From positions 15,331 through 79,330 of the forward strand of contig CABQJX010000001.1 in NCBI GenBank assembly GCA_902464595.1: a DNA stretch of 64,000 nt, read 5' to 3'. Source of the DNA: an uncultured Lachnoclostridium sp. (lineage in GTDB: Bacteria > Bacillota > Clostridia > Lachnospirales > Lachnospiraceae). This document shows positions 55,026 through 63,285 of this stretch, one piece after another. Under the pieces are notes generated by a model. That model was not told the DNA's origin. It worked only from the letters and a program-made list of their open reading frames with translations, and made no database searches. The position numbers and the translations under genes are program-made. The first letter of the stretch is position 1. Every line of letters begins with the position of its first letter.

Positions 55026-55550
55026 GTGAAGTTTCTTACCTTTCTGTCAGAGGCGATCGTACCTCTGATCTTTTTTTATATTGTGGCTTTTGGACTTATC
55101 TCAGGACGGCCTGTTTTTGAGGATTTTTTGGAGGGGGCAAAGGAAGGGATGAAAACCGTGGCAGGTATCCTGCCCACTCTGGTAGGGCTTTTGGTGTCAG
55201 TAGGGGTTTTAAGGGCTTCGGGCCTTTTGGACGCCCTGGGAAACCTCCTTTCCTTTCCTGCTGCTTTTTTGGGGCTTCCGCCTCAGATTGTCCCCGTGCT
55301 TTTTGTGCGGCTGGTATCTAACTCTGCGGCCACAGGACTGGTGTTAGACCTCTTTAAGGAATATGGGACGGATTCCACGGTGGGTCTGATGGCCTCCATT
55401 TTGATGAGCAGCACAGAAACGGTTTTATACTGCCTCAGCGTCTATTTCGGAAGCGCTGGAATCACAAAGACGCGCTATGCCCTGGCAGGCGGGCTGATTG
55501 CCACAGCCGCCGGAGCCGCGGCCAGCGTGTTCTTAGCCATGGCTATGTGA
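55026..55550 (+). CDS. spmB: Spore maturation protein B
   Basis: A 174-residue membrane protein, second half of the SpmA/SpmB pair. VPLIFFYIVAFGLISGRPVFEDFLEGAKEG-type start (shortened here to its core GRPVFEDFLEGAKEG), RLVSNSAATGLVLDL and STETVLYCLSVYFG are signatures. The start is a GTG, 4 bp after GGGAGGCTTCT. Both proteins work together in spore core dehydration in Bacillus, yet the genes are separated here by four transcription units. Confidence 0.88.
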   Translation: MKFLTFLSEAIVPLIFFYIVAFGLISGRPVFEDFLEGAKEGMKTVAGILPTLVGLLVSVGVLRASGLLDALGNLLSFPAAFLGLPPQIVPVLFVRLVSNSAATGLVLDLFKEYGTDSTVGLMASILMSSTETVLYCLSVYFGSAGITKTRYALAGGLIATAAGAAASVFLAMAM

Positions 55551-55557
55551 ATAGTCC

Positions 55558-55586
55558 TTGCAATATAAAGGGTGATTGACTATAAT
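55558..55586 (+). promoter_or_regulatory. Promoter of the murL-murD2 operon
   Basis: TTGCAA (55558-55563) and TATAAT (55581-55586) with 17-bp spacing, 72 bp before the murL start and just after the spmB stop. Confidence 0.7.
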
Positions 55587-55657
55587 ACCATCAGTGGATA
55601 GAGAATGAAAACAGAAGGCCGTGGCCCTATCAGTGCGGCAGGAAAAGAGGAAGGATC

Positions 55658-57118
55658 ATGAAAGATTATGTAAATCTGCGGGAGCAATACCCCCGCTTTC
55701 TATATAAAGGTTATGAAACAGAGGAAGACAGCCAGAGTCTCAAAATTACATACCAGTTTGAGATTCCCGGCTTGTCTTCCTTTGCCCCGGCTTGGATCTT
55801 CCCCAAGAGACAGGGAGATGAGAGGCGCTGGTGTGAGGACAGACAGGTGAGGGAGATGATCTTTTCCCTGGGAATGGTAGAGCTTGTGAGCTATTGGAAA
55901 ATCGCCTGTCCGCCGGTGGTTCAGGTGGAGTGCGGATACCTGGGTAAAGAACAGATTGCCTGGTGGAAGGATCTGTATTTTAACGGACTGGGTGAGTTCT
56001 TTTATGTAAATAAAATTGAGGAGGCCTCCCCAGAGGATTTTATGGAGATCCGCTGTGAGAATGGTCCAGGCAAGGATTCTGGCAAGGATTCAGGCAAGGG
56101 CGCAGGGAACGGGAAAAACAGTCTTGAACCGGCAGGCTCCTCTGTTATGCCTCTTTCTGCGGACGCCGTTGTACCGTCTGCAGATGACGTTCTTGTTCCC
56201 ATTGGCGGCGGGAAGGATTCGGTAGTAACTCTGGAGCTTTTGAGAAGGGCTGGAAAGAAGATAACCGGATACATTATCAATCCCAGAGGGGCGACGATCC
56301 ATACAGCAGAAAAGGCGGCTTTGGACGGGGAGCATGTGATCTGTGCAAAACGTACCCTGGATCCCAATATGCTGGAGTTAAACCGTCAGGGATATTTAAA
56401 TGGACATACTCCCTTTTCTGCCTTGGTAGCCTTTTCCAGCATTCTGGCGGCCAGGCTCTGGGGCCTTTCTATGATTGCCCTGTCCAATGAATCCAGCGCC
56501 AATGAGAGCACGGTTCAGGGAAGCACTGTGAACCATCAATATTCCAAGAGCTTTAAGTTTGAGCAGGATTTCCATTGGTATCAGACCCATTATCTGGAGG
56601 GAAGCGCCGGCTATTTCAGCCTGCTGCGTCCTTTAAGCGAATTTCAGATTGCCCGGTATTTTGCAGGACAGAAGAAATACCATTCTGTTTTCCGCAGCTG
56701 CAATGCAGGGAGCAAGACAGACAGCTGGTGCGGCCATTGTCCTAAGTGCCTGTTTGTGTACCTGATCCTCTCGCCCTTCCTTTCCCAAAAGGAGCTGGAG
56801 GAAATATTTGGAAGAAATATGCTTTCCGATGTGGATATGAAGGAAACGCTGGATCAGCTCATTGGGATCCAGGAGGAAAAGCCCTTTGAGTGTGTGGGGA
56901 GCAGAGATGAGATCAATACAGCCATCTGTCTGACCATTGACCATCTGGCAAGGCAGGGGGAGCATCTTCCTGCACTGTTATCATACTATAAGACAACGGA
57001 TCTTTATCATCAGTACCGGGACAGGGAGGAAACCTATTTTTCCTATTTTGATGAGGAAAATCTGGTTCCTGAGGATCTGGCACAGGTGGTAAGGGAAGCC
57101 TGCGCCCAGGGCGCATAA
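55658..57118 (+). CDS. murL: UDP-MurNAc-L-Ala-L-Glu epimerase
   Basis: A 486-residue protein. The ATP-pyrophosphatase-like loop PIGGGKDSVVTLELL lies near residue 180, ALSNESSANESTV near 280, and a late Cys/His motif WCGHCPKC near 360. These features and the length match MurL, which in Xanthomonas turns the terminal L-Glu of UDP-MurNAc-L-Ala-L-Glu into D-Glu using ATP. A low-complexity Gly/Lys/Ser-rich insert (about 135-165) precedes the P-loop. It is directly followed by a MurD-like ligase, as in the known pathway. This pair could replace glutamate racemase. Confidence 0.8.
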   Translation: MKDYVNLREQYPRFLYKGYETEEDSQSLKITYQFEIPGLSSFAPAWIFPKRQGDERRWCEDRQVREMIFSLGMVELVSYWKIACPPVVQVECGYLGKEQIAWWKDLYFNGLGEFFYVNKIEEASPEDFMEIRCENGPGKDSGKDSGKGAGNGKNSLEPAGSSVMPLSADAVVPSADDVLVPIGGGKDSVVTLELLRRAGKKITGYIINPRGATIHTAEKAALDGEHVICAKRTLDPNMLELNRQGYLNGHTPFSALVAFSSILAARLWGLSMIALSNESSANESTVQGSTVNHQYSKSFKFEQDFHWYQTHYLEGSAGYFSLLRPLSEFQIARYFAGQKKYHSVFRSCNAGSKTDSWCGHCPKCLFVYLILSPFLSQKELEEIFGRNMLSDVDMKETLDQLIGIQEEKPFECVGSRDEINTAICLTIDHLARQGEHLPALLSYYKTTDLYHQYRDREETYFSYFDEENLVPEDLAQVVREACAQGA

Positions 57119-57129
57119 GGAGAAACAAC

Positions 57130-58479
57130 GTGATCGAAAGAATTGAACCATGGATAAAAGGAAAGAGAGTCCTGCTTTTGGGATATGGCCGGGAGGGACA
57201 GTCTACCTGGCGGGCTCTGAAAAAGCTGGGAACCTTTCGTTCTTTAGATATAGCAGACATGAGAGCGCCGGAGAAGCTTCCCTGTGAGGGAACGGTCTGG
57301 TATTCCGGGCCGGATTATCAGAGCCATATGGACGACTATGACGTGGTGTTTAAAAGCCCCGGGATTGTTTTAGAGCGCCGGGAAGAAGAATACCGGTGTC
57401 AGATCCTTTCTCAGACAGAGGTGTTTTTTCAGTGTTTCCGGGATCAGATCATCGGAATTACGGGGACAAAGGGAAAGAGCACCGTCACCACTCTTTTATA
57501 TCATCTGTTCCGGGAGGCAGGTATGGATACCCTCCTTGCCGGAAACATTGGGATCCCGGCTCTGGATCATATGGAGGAGATCACCCCGGATACCAAGATT
57601 GTGTTTGAGCTTTCCTGCCATCAGCTGGAGTACATGACCGTTTCTCCCCATATTGGGATTTTAGTCAATATCCATGAGGAGCATTTGGATCATTACGGCA
57701 CAATGGAAAAATATGTGGAGGCGAAGCGTCATATTTTTACCAATCAGAGAAAAGAGGATATTCTGATCTGCAACATGCAGTGCCTTCCGGAGCCGGGTTC
57801 CTGCCCCTCCCGTCTGGTGACAGCCGGGGTGGACTGTCTTCAGGCCGATGTGGACGTGTCAGAGGAGGAAAATGGCCCTGTGATCCATTACGGCGGACAT
57901 TCCCTTCCCATTCCCGTTGATGAGATACGCCTTCTGGGCCATCATAATCATTTTGACATTGGCGTTGCCTACGCGGTGTGCCGTATGATGGGAATGGACG
58001 ATGAAACCTTCTGCCGGGGACTGAAAACATATGAGCCCCTTCCCCACCGCCTTCAGTATGTAGGGGAGAAACATGGGGTAAGCTATTACGACGATTCTAT
58101 CTCCACCATATGCGAGACTACCATACAGGCTCTGGAAACCCTGAAAAATGCGGATGCAGTCCTCATTGGCGGTATGGACCGGGGCATTGATTACCGGGAG
58201 CTGATCGATTATCTCTCTCTCTCCCCAGTTCCCCATATTGTACTCATGGAGGCTACAGGAAAACGCATTTATGAGGAAATAAGTCAGTTTTACAGTGATT
58301 TTCGGGGGAAGGACAGGCTTGTTTTAACGGAACATCTGGAACAGGCAGTGGAGGCGGCCAGCCGTCTCTGCCGTCCGGGAAGCAGCTGTGTTTTGTCCCC
58401 GGCTGCGGCCAGCTACGGGATCTTTTCCAATTTTGAGGAGAGAGGAAGGGTATTTTCCCGGCTTGTGTCGGAATTGTAA
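57130..58479 (+). CDS. murD2: UDP-N-acetylmuramoyl-L-alanine--L-glutamate ligase
   Basis: A 449-residue Mur ligase. The ATP loop GITGTKGKSTVTTLLYHLF, the His/Asp segment IHEEHLDHYGTMEKYVEAK and the C-terminal YYDDSISTICETTIQAL with GGMDRGIDY match the MurD family. It starts at GTG 57130, 12 bp after murL with AAGGAG between. In the Xanthomonas pathway MurD2 adds L-Glu, not D-Glu, before MurL epimerises it. Distinguishing MurD2 from ordinary MurD rests mainly on the murL neighbour. Confidence 0.83.
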   Translation: MIERIEPWIKGKRVLLLGYGREGQSTWRALKKLGTFRSLDIADMRAPEKLPCEGTVWYSGPDYQSHMDDYDVVFKSPGIVLERREEEYRCQILSQTEVFFQCFRDQIIGITGTKGKSTVTTLLYHLFREAGMDTLLAGNIGIPALDHMEEITPDTKIVFELSCHQLEYMTVSPHIGILVNIHEEHLDHYGTMEKYVEAKRHIFTNQRKEDILICNMQCLPEPGSCPSRLVTAGVDCLQADVDVSEEENGPVIHYGGHSLPIPVDEIRLLGHHNHFDIGVAYAVCRMMGMDDETFCRGLKTYEPLPHRLQYVGEKHGVSYYDDSISTICETTIQALETLKNADAVLIGGMDRGIDYRELIDYLSLSPVPHIVLMEATGKRIYEEISQFYSDFRGKDRLVLTEHLEQAVEAASRLCRPGSSCVLSPAAASYGIFSNFEERGRVFSRLVSEL

Positions 58480-58514
58480 GGCGGTTTTTAAGAATTTTAT
58501 AAGGATTTGGGGGG

Positions 58515-58543
58515 TTGTGCGAACCCACAAAATACTGTACAAT
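58515..58543 (+). promoter_or_regulatory. Promoter of the FabT-like regulator gene
   Basis: TTGTGC (58515-58520) and TACAAT (58538-58543) are 17 bp apart, 42 bp before the GTG start. No FabT-like operator is visible here, so autoregulation is not indicated. Confidence 0.5.
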
Positions 58544-58584
58544 CAGTAGGAAGCTTTTGAAATAGGAACGCGAAGGGGATAAAC

Positions 58585-59019
58585 GTGGGAGCTTATGAAA
58601 CGCTGAATGAGATACTGGTCAGCTTGTTTAGGGATGTCAATGACATTGAACAGAGAGCGATCATTACATCGGAGTTTAGTGATATTACCAATAACGATAT
58701 GCACGTTATCGATGCAATTGGTCTGGACTCCAACAAAAATATGTCGTCCATTGCCAGGGAACTGGCGGTGACGGTGGGGACGCTGACCATATCGGTAAAC
58801 AGCCTGGTGAAGAAGGGCTATGTGACCCGCAAACGCAGCAATGAGGACCGCAGGGTCGTGTTTATATCTCTTTCAGAAAAAGGGGTGAAGGCTTACTATC
58901 ATCACAAGCGTTTTCATGAAAAGATGATAGACAGCGTGGTAGAGGGGCTCACAGATGAGGAGCTGCAGGCTCTTGTGCGGGCGCTGACAAAGCTGAATGC
59001 CTGGTTCCGAAGCTTTTAG
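58585..59019 (+). CDS. fabT: MarR-family regulator, FabT-like
   Basis: A 144-residue winged-helix regulator. ITNNDMHVIDAIGLDSNKNMSSIARELAVTVGTLTISVNSLVKKGYVTRKRSNEDRRVVFISLSEKG contains the recognition helix SVNSLVKKG and the wing RSNEDRRVVF, and the overall pattern resembles FabT of streptococci and clostridia, which represses the fab operon with long-chain acyl-ACP. Start GTG 58585 follows GAAGGGG. A FabT-type palindrome lies at the fab promoter 24 kb away. FabT is usually encoded inside that operon, so the separation is unusual. Confidence 0.75.
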   Translation: MGAYETLNEILVSLFRDVNDIEQRAIITSEFSDITNNDMHVIDAIGLDSNKNMSSIARELAVTVGTLTISVNSLVKKGYVTRKRSNEDRRVVFISLSEKGVKAYYHHKRFHEKMIDSVVEGLTDEELQALVRALTKLNAWFRSF

Positions 59020-59050
59020 AGTACCAAGATTTTAAGGAGGCTTTATAACA

Positions 59051-59614
59051 ATGAAAAAATGGCTGTTGGGTGCAATGGCTGTGCTGATGGCAGTATCGTT
59101 GGCAGCCTGTACGCCTACTACTGAAAAACAGAAAAAAGAATCAACTGCCGCTTCTGCGAAGTCTGCTGAGGAAATCGTACCTCCCAGCACAGGCGGCGCC
59201 AGCGATAAGGTTCCGGATCCCAATGTGAAGCCGGTGGCTATCATTTCCGTTTATCACGGGGATAATGGAACTCTCATCCAGGATATGGATTCTCTGGATG
59301 TGGAAGGTCTGGACGCCCAGCTCTTAGTGGACAAGCTGGTAGAATTTGGAGTTTTGACAGAGGGAACGGAAGTTTTAAATTTTGATATCGAAGGGGAAGG
59401 CGAGGAAGCAGTCGGCACTCTGGACTTAAATAAGGCAGAGAGCGGTGAGGGCTGTTCCGACGAAATGTTCCTTACAGAAATTGGGAATACATTTACCGAT
59501 AATTTTGAACTTCTGAAGTTAAAGCTTCAGGTCAATGGAGCAGATTATGACGGCGAAGCCGCCCCGGCGGACGGATACCTGACCTACAATGCGGATTATG
59601 AGTCTGTAGAGTAG
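59051..59614 (+). CDS. Lipoprotein with GerMN-like domain
   Basis: A 187-residue lipoprotein with lipobox SLAAC and Cys20, then a Lys/Ser/Ala-rich linker. Residues about 60-180 have the pattern of the GerMN (sporulation/spore germination) domain: an ISVYHGDNGTLI strand, TEGTEVLNFDIEG, TLDLNKAE and a later FLTEIGNTFTDNFELLKLKLQVNG segment. GerMN proteins act at the cell envelope in sporulation. The match is by pattern only. It lies 31 bp after the FabT-like gene. Confidence 0.6.
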   Translation: MKKWLLGAMAVLMAVSLAACTPTTEKQKKESTAASAKSAEEIVPPSTGGASDKVPDPNVKPVAIISVYHGDNGTLIQDMDSLDVEGLDAQLLVDKLVEFGVLTEGTEVLNFDIEGEGEEAVGTLDLNKAESGEGCSDEMFLTEIGNTFTDNFELLKLKLQVNGADYDGEAAPADGYLTYNADYESVE

Positions 59615-59640
59615 GGCTGGGAAATAGGGAAGCATACAAA

Positions 59641-59715
59641 CAGCTGCAAAAAACAGCTGCAAAAAATAGCTGCAAAAAACAGCATAAAAAACGATATAGA
59701 AAACAATATAGAAAA
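59641..59715. repeat. Tandem 12-13 bp repeat before the shared terminator
   Basis: Three 13-bp units, CAGCTGCAAAAAA (third with T for C), are followed by three decaying 12-bp units ending in four or more A (CAGCATAAAAAA, CGATATAGAAAA, CAATATAGAAAA). The pattern suggests local slippage. It lies between the lipoprotein gene and the terminator. Confidence 0.8.
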
Positions 59716-59756
59716 AGCCATGGATCACCCAATAGGGGGAAGTCCATGGCTTTTTT
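59712..59756. terminator. Bidirectional terminator between convergent genes
   Basis: GCCATGGA (59717-59724) and TCCATGGC (59743-59750), extended by AAAAA and TTTTTT, form a stem that terminates both the lipoprotein gene (plus strand) and nagB (minus strand). Confidence 0.88.
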
Positions 59757-59762
59757 GTGGAG

Positions 59763-60488
59763 TTACATATCAGACATAGCAGCCTCATCTGCGATCACGA
59801 TCACATCTCTGTGGAGCTGGAGAACGGAGGCAGGAACCTGAGGCGTTACAGGGCCGGTGAGGACGTCGCGAAGGATCTGAGCCTTGTCAGCACCGCTGAC
59901 TACTAAGAGGATCCGGCGGGCCTTCATAATGGTTCCGATCCCCATGGTGTAAGCCTGGCGGGGAACGTCGTCGATGGAGGCAAAGAAGCGCTTATTAGCT
60001 TCAATGGTGCTCTTGGTCAGATCAACGCAGTGGGTTGCAGGAGCAAATGCGCAGTCAGGCTCATTGAATCCTATGTGTCCATTGTGTCCCAGTCCAAGAA
60101 GCTGTAGGTCAATACCGCCCAGGCTTTCGATCACGGACTCATAGCGGGCGCACTCTTTGGCGCTGTCCGGTTCGGTTCCGTCCGGCACATTGGTGTTGGC
60201 GGTGTCAATATTGATATGGCTGAACAGGTTGTGATGCATAAAGTAATAATAGCTCTGATCATTGTCTCTCGTAAGACCGCGGTATTCGTCCAGGTTGACG
60301 CTCCTTACTTTAGAAAAATCTAAGTCCCCCTGCTCATACCATTGGATCAGCTGTTTGTAAGTGCCGATGGGCGTGGAGCCTGTAGCCAGGCCCAGGACAC
60401 AGTCCGGCTTCAGCATAACCTGGGAGGCGATGACACTGGCTGCCTTCCGGCTCATTTCGGCATAATCCTTTGCTTTGTAGATTCTCAT
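59763..60488 (-). CDS. nagB: Glucosamine-6-phosphate deaminase
   Basis: A 241-residue isomerase/deaminase that converts glucosamine-6-phosphate into fructose-6-phosphate and ammonia. ATGSTPIGTYKQLI is the phosphate loop, VNLDEYRGL carries the catalytic Asp, and LGLGHNGHIGFNEP holds the active-site His and Glu. ATG 60488 follows AAAGGTGG and matches the usual N-terminus MRIYKAKDY; GTG 60500 is upstream. No nagA lies nearby. Confidence 0.96.
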   Translation of the reverse strand: MRIYKAKDYAEMSRKAASVIASQVMLKPDCVLGLATGSTPIGTYKQLIQWYEQGDLDFSKVRSVNLDEYRGLTRDNDQSYYYFMHHNLFSHINIDTANTNVPDGTEPDSAKECARYESVIESLGGIDLQLLGLGHNGHIGFNEPDCAFAPATHCVDLTKSTIEANKRFFASIDDVPRQAYTMGIGTIMKARRILLVVSGADKAQILRDVLTGPVTPQVPASVLQLHRDVIVIADEAAMSDM

Positions 60489-60730
60489 ATTTGTTTCCAC
60501 CTTTCCATATGGCGCGTTCCTTTTCTGCTATGACCTTATGGGAGCGCACTACATTATAATAGTTGATAAGTGATTCCAATAGAACAAACTTTATGATAGA
60601 AGAAGCTTCAATGGAAGGAAATAAAAAAAATTTTTAAAAAGATATAATCAAAGGATAACATTTTCTTAACATACTTTCAAGGGGTAAACGCATAAAATAT
60701 GGTATCAGTTCAGCCATGGGAAGATTCAGG

Positions 60731-60773
60731 CAGAAAAATGTGCTGGAAGCTTATTTTCATAAACATTTTTCTG
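60731..60773. other. Inverted repeat in the nagB-DUF6128 intergenic region
   Basis: CAGAAAAATGT (60731-60741) and ACATTTTTCTG (60763-60773) are perfect 11-bp arms with a 21-base loop, with no T-run after it. It could be an operator or an mRNA leader hairpin. The space 60489-60827 also has a TATAAT at 60643-60648 and, on the minus strand, one at 60552-60557, but no other gene. Confidence 0.55.
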
Positions 60774-60827
60774 TCTGGGGACGGATAAGGGCGGAGGATT
60801 TTGGTTAAGGGGACAAGGAGTGAGGAT

Positions 60828-62207
60828 ATGGCAAATTATAGAAGACTGATTTCGTATATCTATGCCTACGAGGGAGAAGTAAAGGGAAGGAATATTGGAT
60901 TTGTAAAGCTTGAGTCCAGAAACGGCCAGTGTAAGCTGAGTGTGAATGTAAAAAAGGTTTATGTAGGCAGCAGTGATCTGGGCGTCTATCTGCTGTGCCA
61001 GCAAAAGGAAATTTTCTTGGGAAGTATTTTTATCCGAAGCGGATGCGGGGAATTTCGCGGTATGGTGAAGGTGGATAATGTGGCGGATTCCGGCCATAGT
61101 ATGGATGATTGCTACGGCCTGACAATCCATGAAAAAGGGGATTCCTGGAGGGCCTATACCACCATATGGGAGGATGCGGTGGCCCATGCGGCAGAATTGG
61201 AGCTGGCCGATGTGACCTCCAGTCAGATAGAGGGGACAGAGGCGCAGCTCCAGAGAAAAGTGGAGGAGCTCAATCAGGAGTTATCAGAAACCGAAGGATC
61301 TGCCTCAGATCCGGAGCCGCCCGAAATACTGGGCCAGCCGGAGATACCGGAGCAGTCAGAGCTGCCGGGCCAGCCGGAGATACCGGAGCAGCCAGAGCTG
61401 TCGGGCCAGCCGGAGATACCGAGTCAGCCGGGGCTGCCGGATCATTGGGAGCAGCCCGGGCAGTCAGCATTTCCGGAGCTGCCGGAAGAACGGTCAGATC
61501 CACCGTCGGAGTCAGAGGCAGAGCTTCCAGAGGAGTCAGAGGCAGGGCTTCCGATGGAGGCAGATGGGCTGGGGCAGTCGGAAATATCAGGGCAGCTGGA
61601 AATATTGGAACAGGAGGAAATACCGGAGCGTCCGGAAATACCAGAGTGTCCAGAGATACAGGAGCCGCCGGAACAGGAGAAAGGGCTGTCAGCTATACGG
61701 TCAGAAGAACCGTATCCAGAAGAACCGCATCCAGAAGAGCCGTCAGAAGCACAGCCGGATGCTCTCCTCTTTCCGGGAGATCCCCAGGAACTGGAACGTC
61801 TGGATCAGGAGGAGAAACAGAAAGCCAGTCCCCTAAGGCTTTGGGACAGATTCCGCAAGCAGCATCCCAAAATCCAGGCTTTTGACAGCTCAAACGGCTG
61901 TGAGATTCTTACGATCAAGCCCCAGGATATTGGGCTTTTGCCGCGGGAAAACTGGGTTTATGGGAACAATAGCTTTCTCCTCCACGGTTATTATAATTAC
62001 CGGTATCTTATTTTGGCCAGGATTGGAGGAGAGGAATGCGGGCGGGTGCGCTATATCTTAGGAGTTCCCGGAAATTATTACAGCAATGAAAAATATATGG
62101 CGTCCATGTTCGGTTTTCCTCATTTTGTGCTGTCAAAAAAGCAGCCGCTGCAGGACGGCCGCTTTGGATATTGGTATACAGATGTAAAAATGGAAAATCA
62201 GGACTAA
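60828..62207 (+). CDS. DUF6128-type protein with Pro/Glu-rich repeat region
   Basis: A 459-residue protein. Residues 1-110 are a globular domain (NYRRLISYIYAYEGEVKGRN), then a coiled region (about 115-150) leads into a Pro/Glu/Gln-rich region (about 155-345) with three 12-residue repeats of GQPEIPEQPELS type. The C-terminal 110 residues (RENWVYGNNSFLLHGYYNYR, GVPGNYYSNEKYMASMFGF, GYWYTDV) match what I recall as DUF6128 of Lachnospiraceae. ATG 60828 follows AAGGAG. No signal peptide is seen, so it is likely cytoplasmic or surface-linked by an unknown way. It overlaps the convergent nrdG-like gene by 4 bp. Confidence 0.65.
   Translation: MANYRRLISYIYAYEGEVKGRNIGFVKLESRNGQCKLSVNVKKVYVGSSDLGVYLLCQQKEIFLGSIFIRSGCGEFRGMVKVDNVADSGHSMDDCYGLTIHEKGDSWRAYTTIWEDAVAHAAELELADVTSSQIEGTEAQLQRKVEELNQELSETEGSASDPEPPEILGQPEIPEQSELPGQPEIPEQPELSGQPEIPSQPGLPDHWEQPGQSAFPELPEERSDPPSESEAELPEESEAGLPMEADGLGQSEISGQLEILEQEEIPERPEIPECPEIQEPPEQEKGLSAIRSEEPYPEEPHPEEPSEAQPDALLFPGDPQELERLDQEEKQKASPLRLWDRFRKQHPKIQAFDSSNGCEILTIKPQDIGLLPRENWVYGNNSFLLHGYYNYRYLILARIGGEECGRVRYILGVPGNYYSNEKYMASMFGFPHFVLSKKQPLQDGRFGYWYTDVKMENQD
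61331..61438 (+). repeat. Three 36-bp tandem coding repeats
   Basis: Units start at 61331, 61367 and 61403 and encode the 12-residue repeats in the DUF6128-type protein. They are nearly identical in DNA, which indicates recent expansion. Degenerate units continue downstream. Confidence 0.85.
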
Positions 62208-62899
62208 TCAATCCCTCTGAGCGCCACCGTTTTTACATAAGGGCGGATCAGGTCTGCAAACTCCTCCATTTCTGGTTTTGTAAAATCAGAAAAGGTATTT
62301 GGCCTCAGCACCTGGCCGGATTCCGTAAAGCGCTGGAGATAATACGCAGGGCATCCGGCAATCCATGGGCCGATTTCCATAAAATCCTGCGCCGTATGGA
62401 TTCCGCGGACAACCGTGGTACGAAATTCATAGGGAACAGATCCTTTTAGGAGAAAATGGATACTCTCCTCGATGGGATCTATGTTTAAGGACGGTATTCC
62501 CGCCGCATTGGCATAATTGCTTTTGCCTCCTTTGATGTCCATTGCAACAAAATCCAAAAGCCCTTTTTTACATAAATCCTCCAGTATGTCTGGCCGGTAT
62601 CCGTTGGTGTCCAGCTTTACCGCCAGGCCTATGGCCCGTATATCCCGAATGAGCTCCTCCAGATCCGGCTGCAGGGTCGGTTCCCCTCCTGTGATGCACA
62701 CGCCTCCCAGAATATTCTTCCTTCTGTCTAAAAAGCCCAGGAGAGCTTCTGTGGTGAGGGATTCCCTGGCCTCACTTCCCAGAAGCTCACTGTTATGGCA
62801 GAAAGGACAGCGGAAGCTGCACCCGCCTGTAAAGACAGTGGCAGCTACCATACCGGGGAAATCCAGCAACGTGGTTTTTTGAAGACCGCACAGTTTCAT
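62204..62899 (-). CDS. nrdG: Anaerobic ribonucleotide reductase activating protein (NrdG-type radical SAM)
   Basis: A 231-residue radical-SAM enzyme. CSFRCPFC carries the three Fe-S cysteines in the CxxxCxxC spacing, and GGEPTLQP is the SAM-binding GGE motif. The start KTTLLDFPGMVAATVFTGGC is typical of the NrdG2/pyruvate-formate-lyase-activating-like group (TIGR02495). It installs a glycyl radical on anaerobic ribonucleotide reductase. The nrdD gene is not in the window, so the partner is inferred. Confidence 0.85.
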   Translation of the reverse strand: MKLCGLQKTTLLDFPGMVAATVFTGGCSFRCPFCHNSELLGSEARESLTTEALLGFLDRRKNILGGVCITGGEPTLQPDLEELIRDIRAIGLAVKLDTNGYRPDILEDLCKKGLLDFVAMDIKGGKSNYANAAGIPSLNIDPIEESIHFLLKGSVPYEFRTTVVRGIHTAQDFMEIGPWIAGCPAYYLQRFTESGQVLRPNTFSDFTKPEMEEFADLIRPYVKTVALRGID

Positions 62900-62938
62900 G
62901 ATCGTTTATCTGTCCTCTTTTCTTTTTTTGTTATATAA

Positions 62939-63162
62939 TAGTATCCATGATACCAGGGTCAAAAGGTCGGAAAACGGATGCAAGCTTGCTTGCAAGAGGT
63001 TTTTTGACCTTGGGATCCGCCAAAAACATGAATAAGCAGCCATTTTTCGCAGAAAAATGAGCGGATTATGAATGTTTTTGAAGATTGCGGGAGCACGCAG
63101 TGCAGAGCAATCTGGTATCATAGGGGTCAAAAGATCTTTTGACCCCAACATCTAGTATCCAT
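62939..63162. mobile_element. MITE-like element with terminal inverted repeats and 10-bp target duplication
   Basis: The direct repeats TAGTATCCAT (62939-62948 and 63153-63162) flank a 204-bp insert (62949-63152). Its ends form a 20-bp inverted repeat with 15 matches, sharing GAT and GGGTCAAAAG. Inside are a perfect 24-bp palindrome (63123-63146), a 10-bp inverted pair (62947-62956 and 63112-63121), TGCAAGC/GCTTGCA (62979-62994) and CATTTTTC/GAAAAATG (63041-63059). It has no coding capacity of note. The layout fits a small non-autonomous transposon. Confidence 0.75.
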
Positions 63163-63285
63163 CCGCCGACAGTTAGCCGGGACGGAGGAGATTATTGAGA
63201 TTATTATTATAACACGCAGAAACGGTAAACTCAAGAAATCAGAGACTCAAGTAAGAGCAGAGGTACGGGAGGAAAAGCCTGGAAA

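Noticed and set aside
61166..61885. 239-residue frame rich in Gly-Ala triplets on the plus strand, resembling a collagen-like protein
   Set aside because: It is an out-of-frame shadow of the repeated Pro/Glu region of the DUF6128-type gene, without its own ribosome site.
62906..63151. 81-residue minus-strand frame
   Set aside because: It runs through the MITE-like element and its palindromes and has no family pattern or ribosome site.
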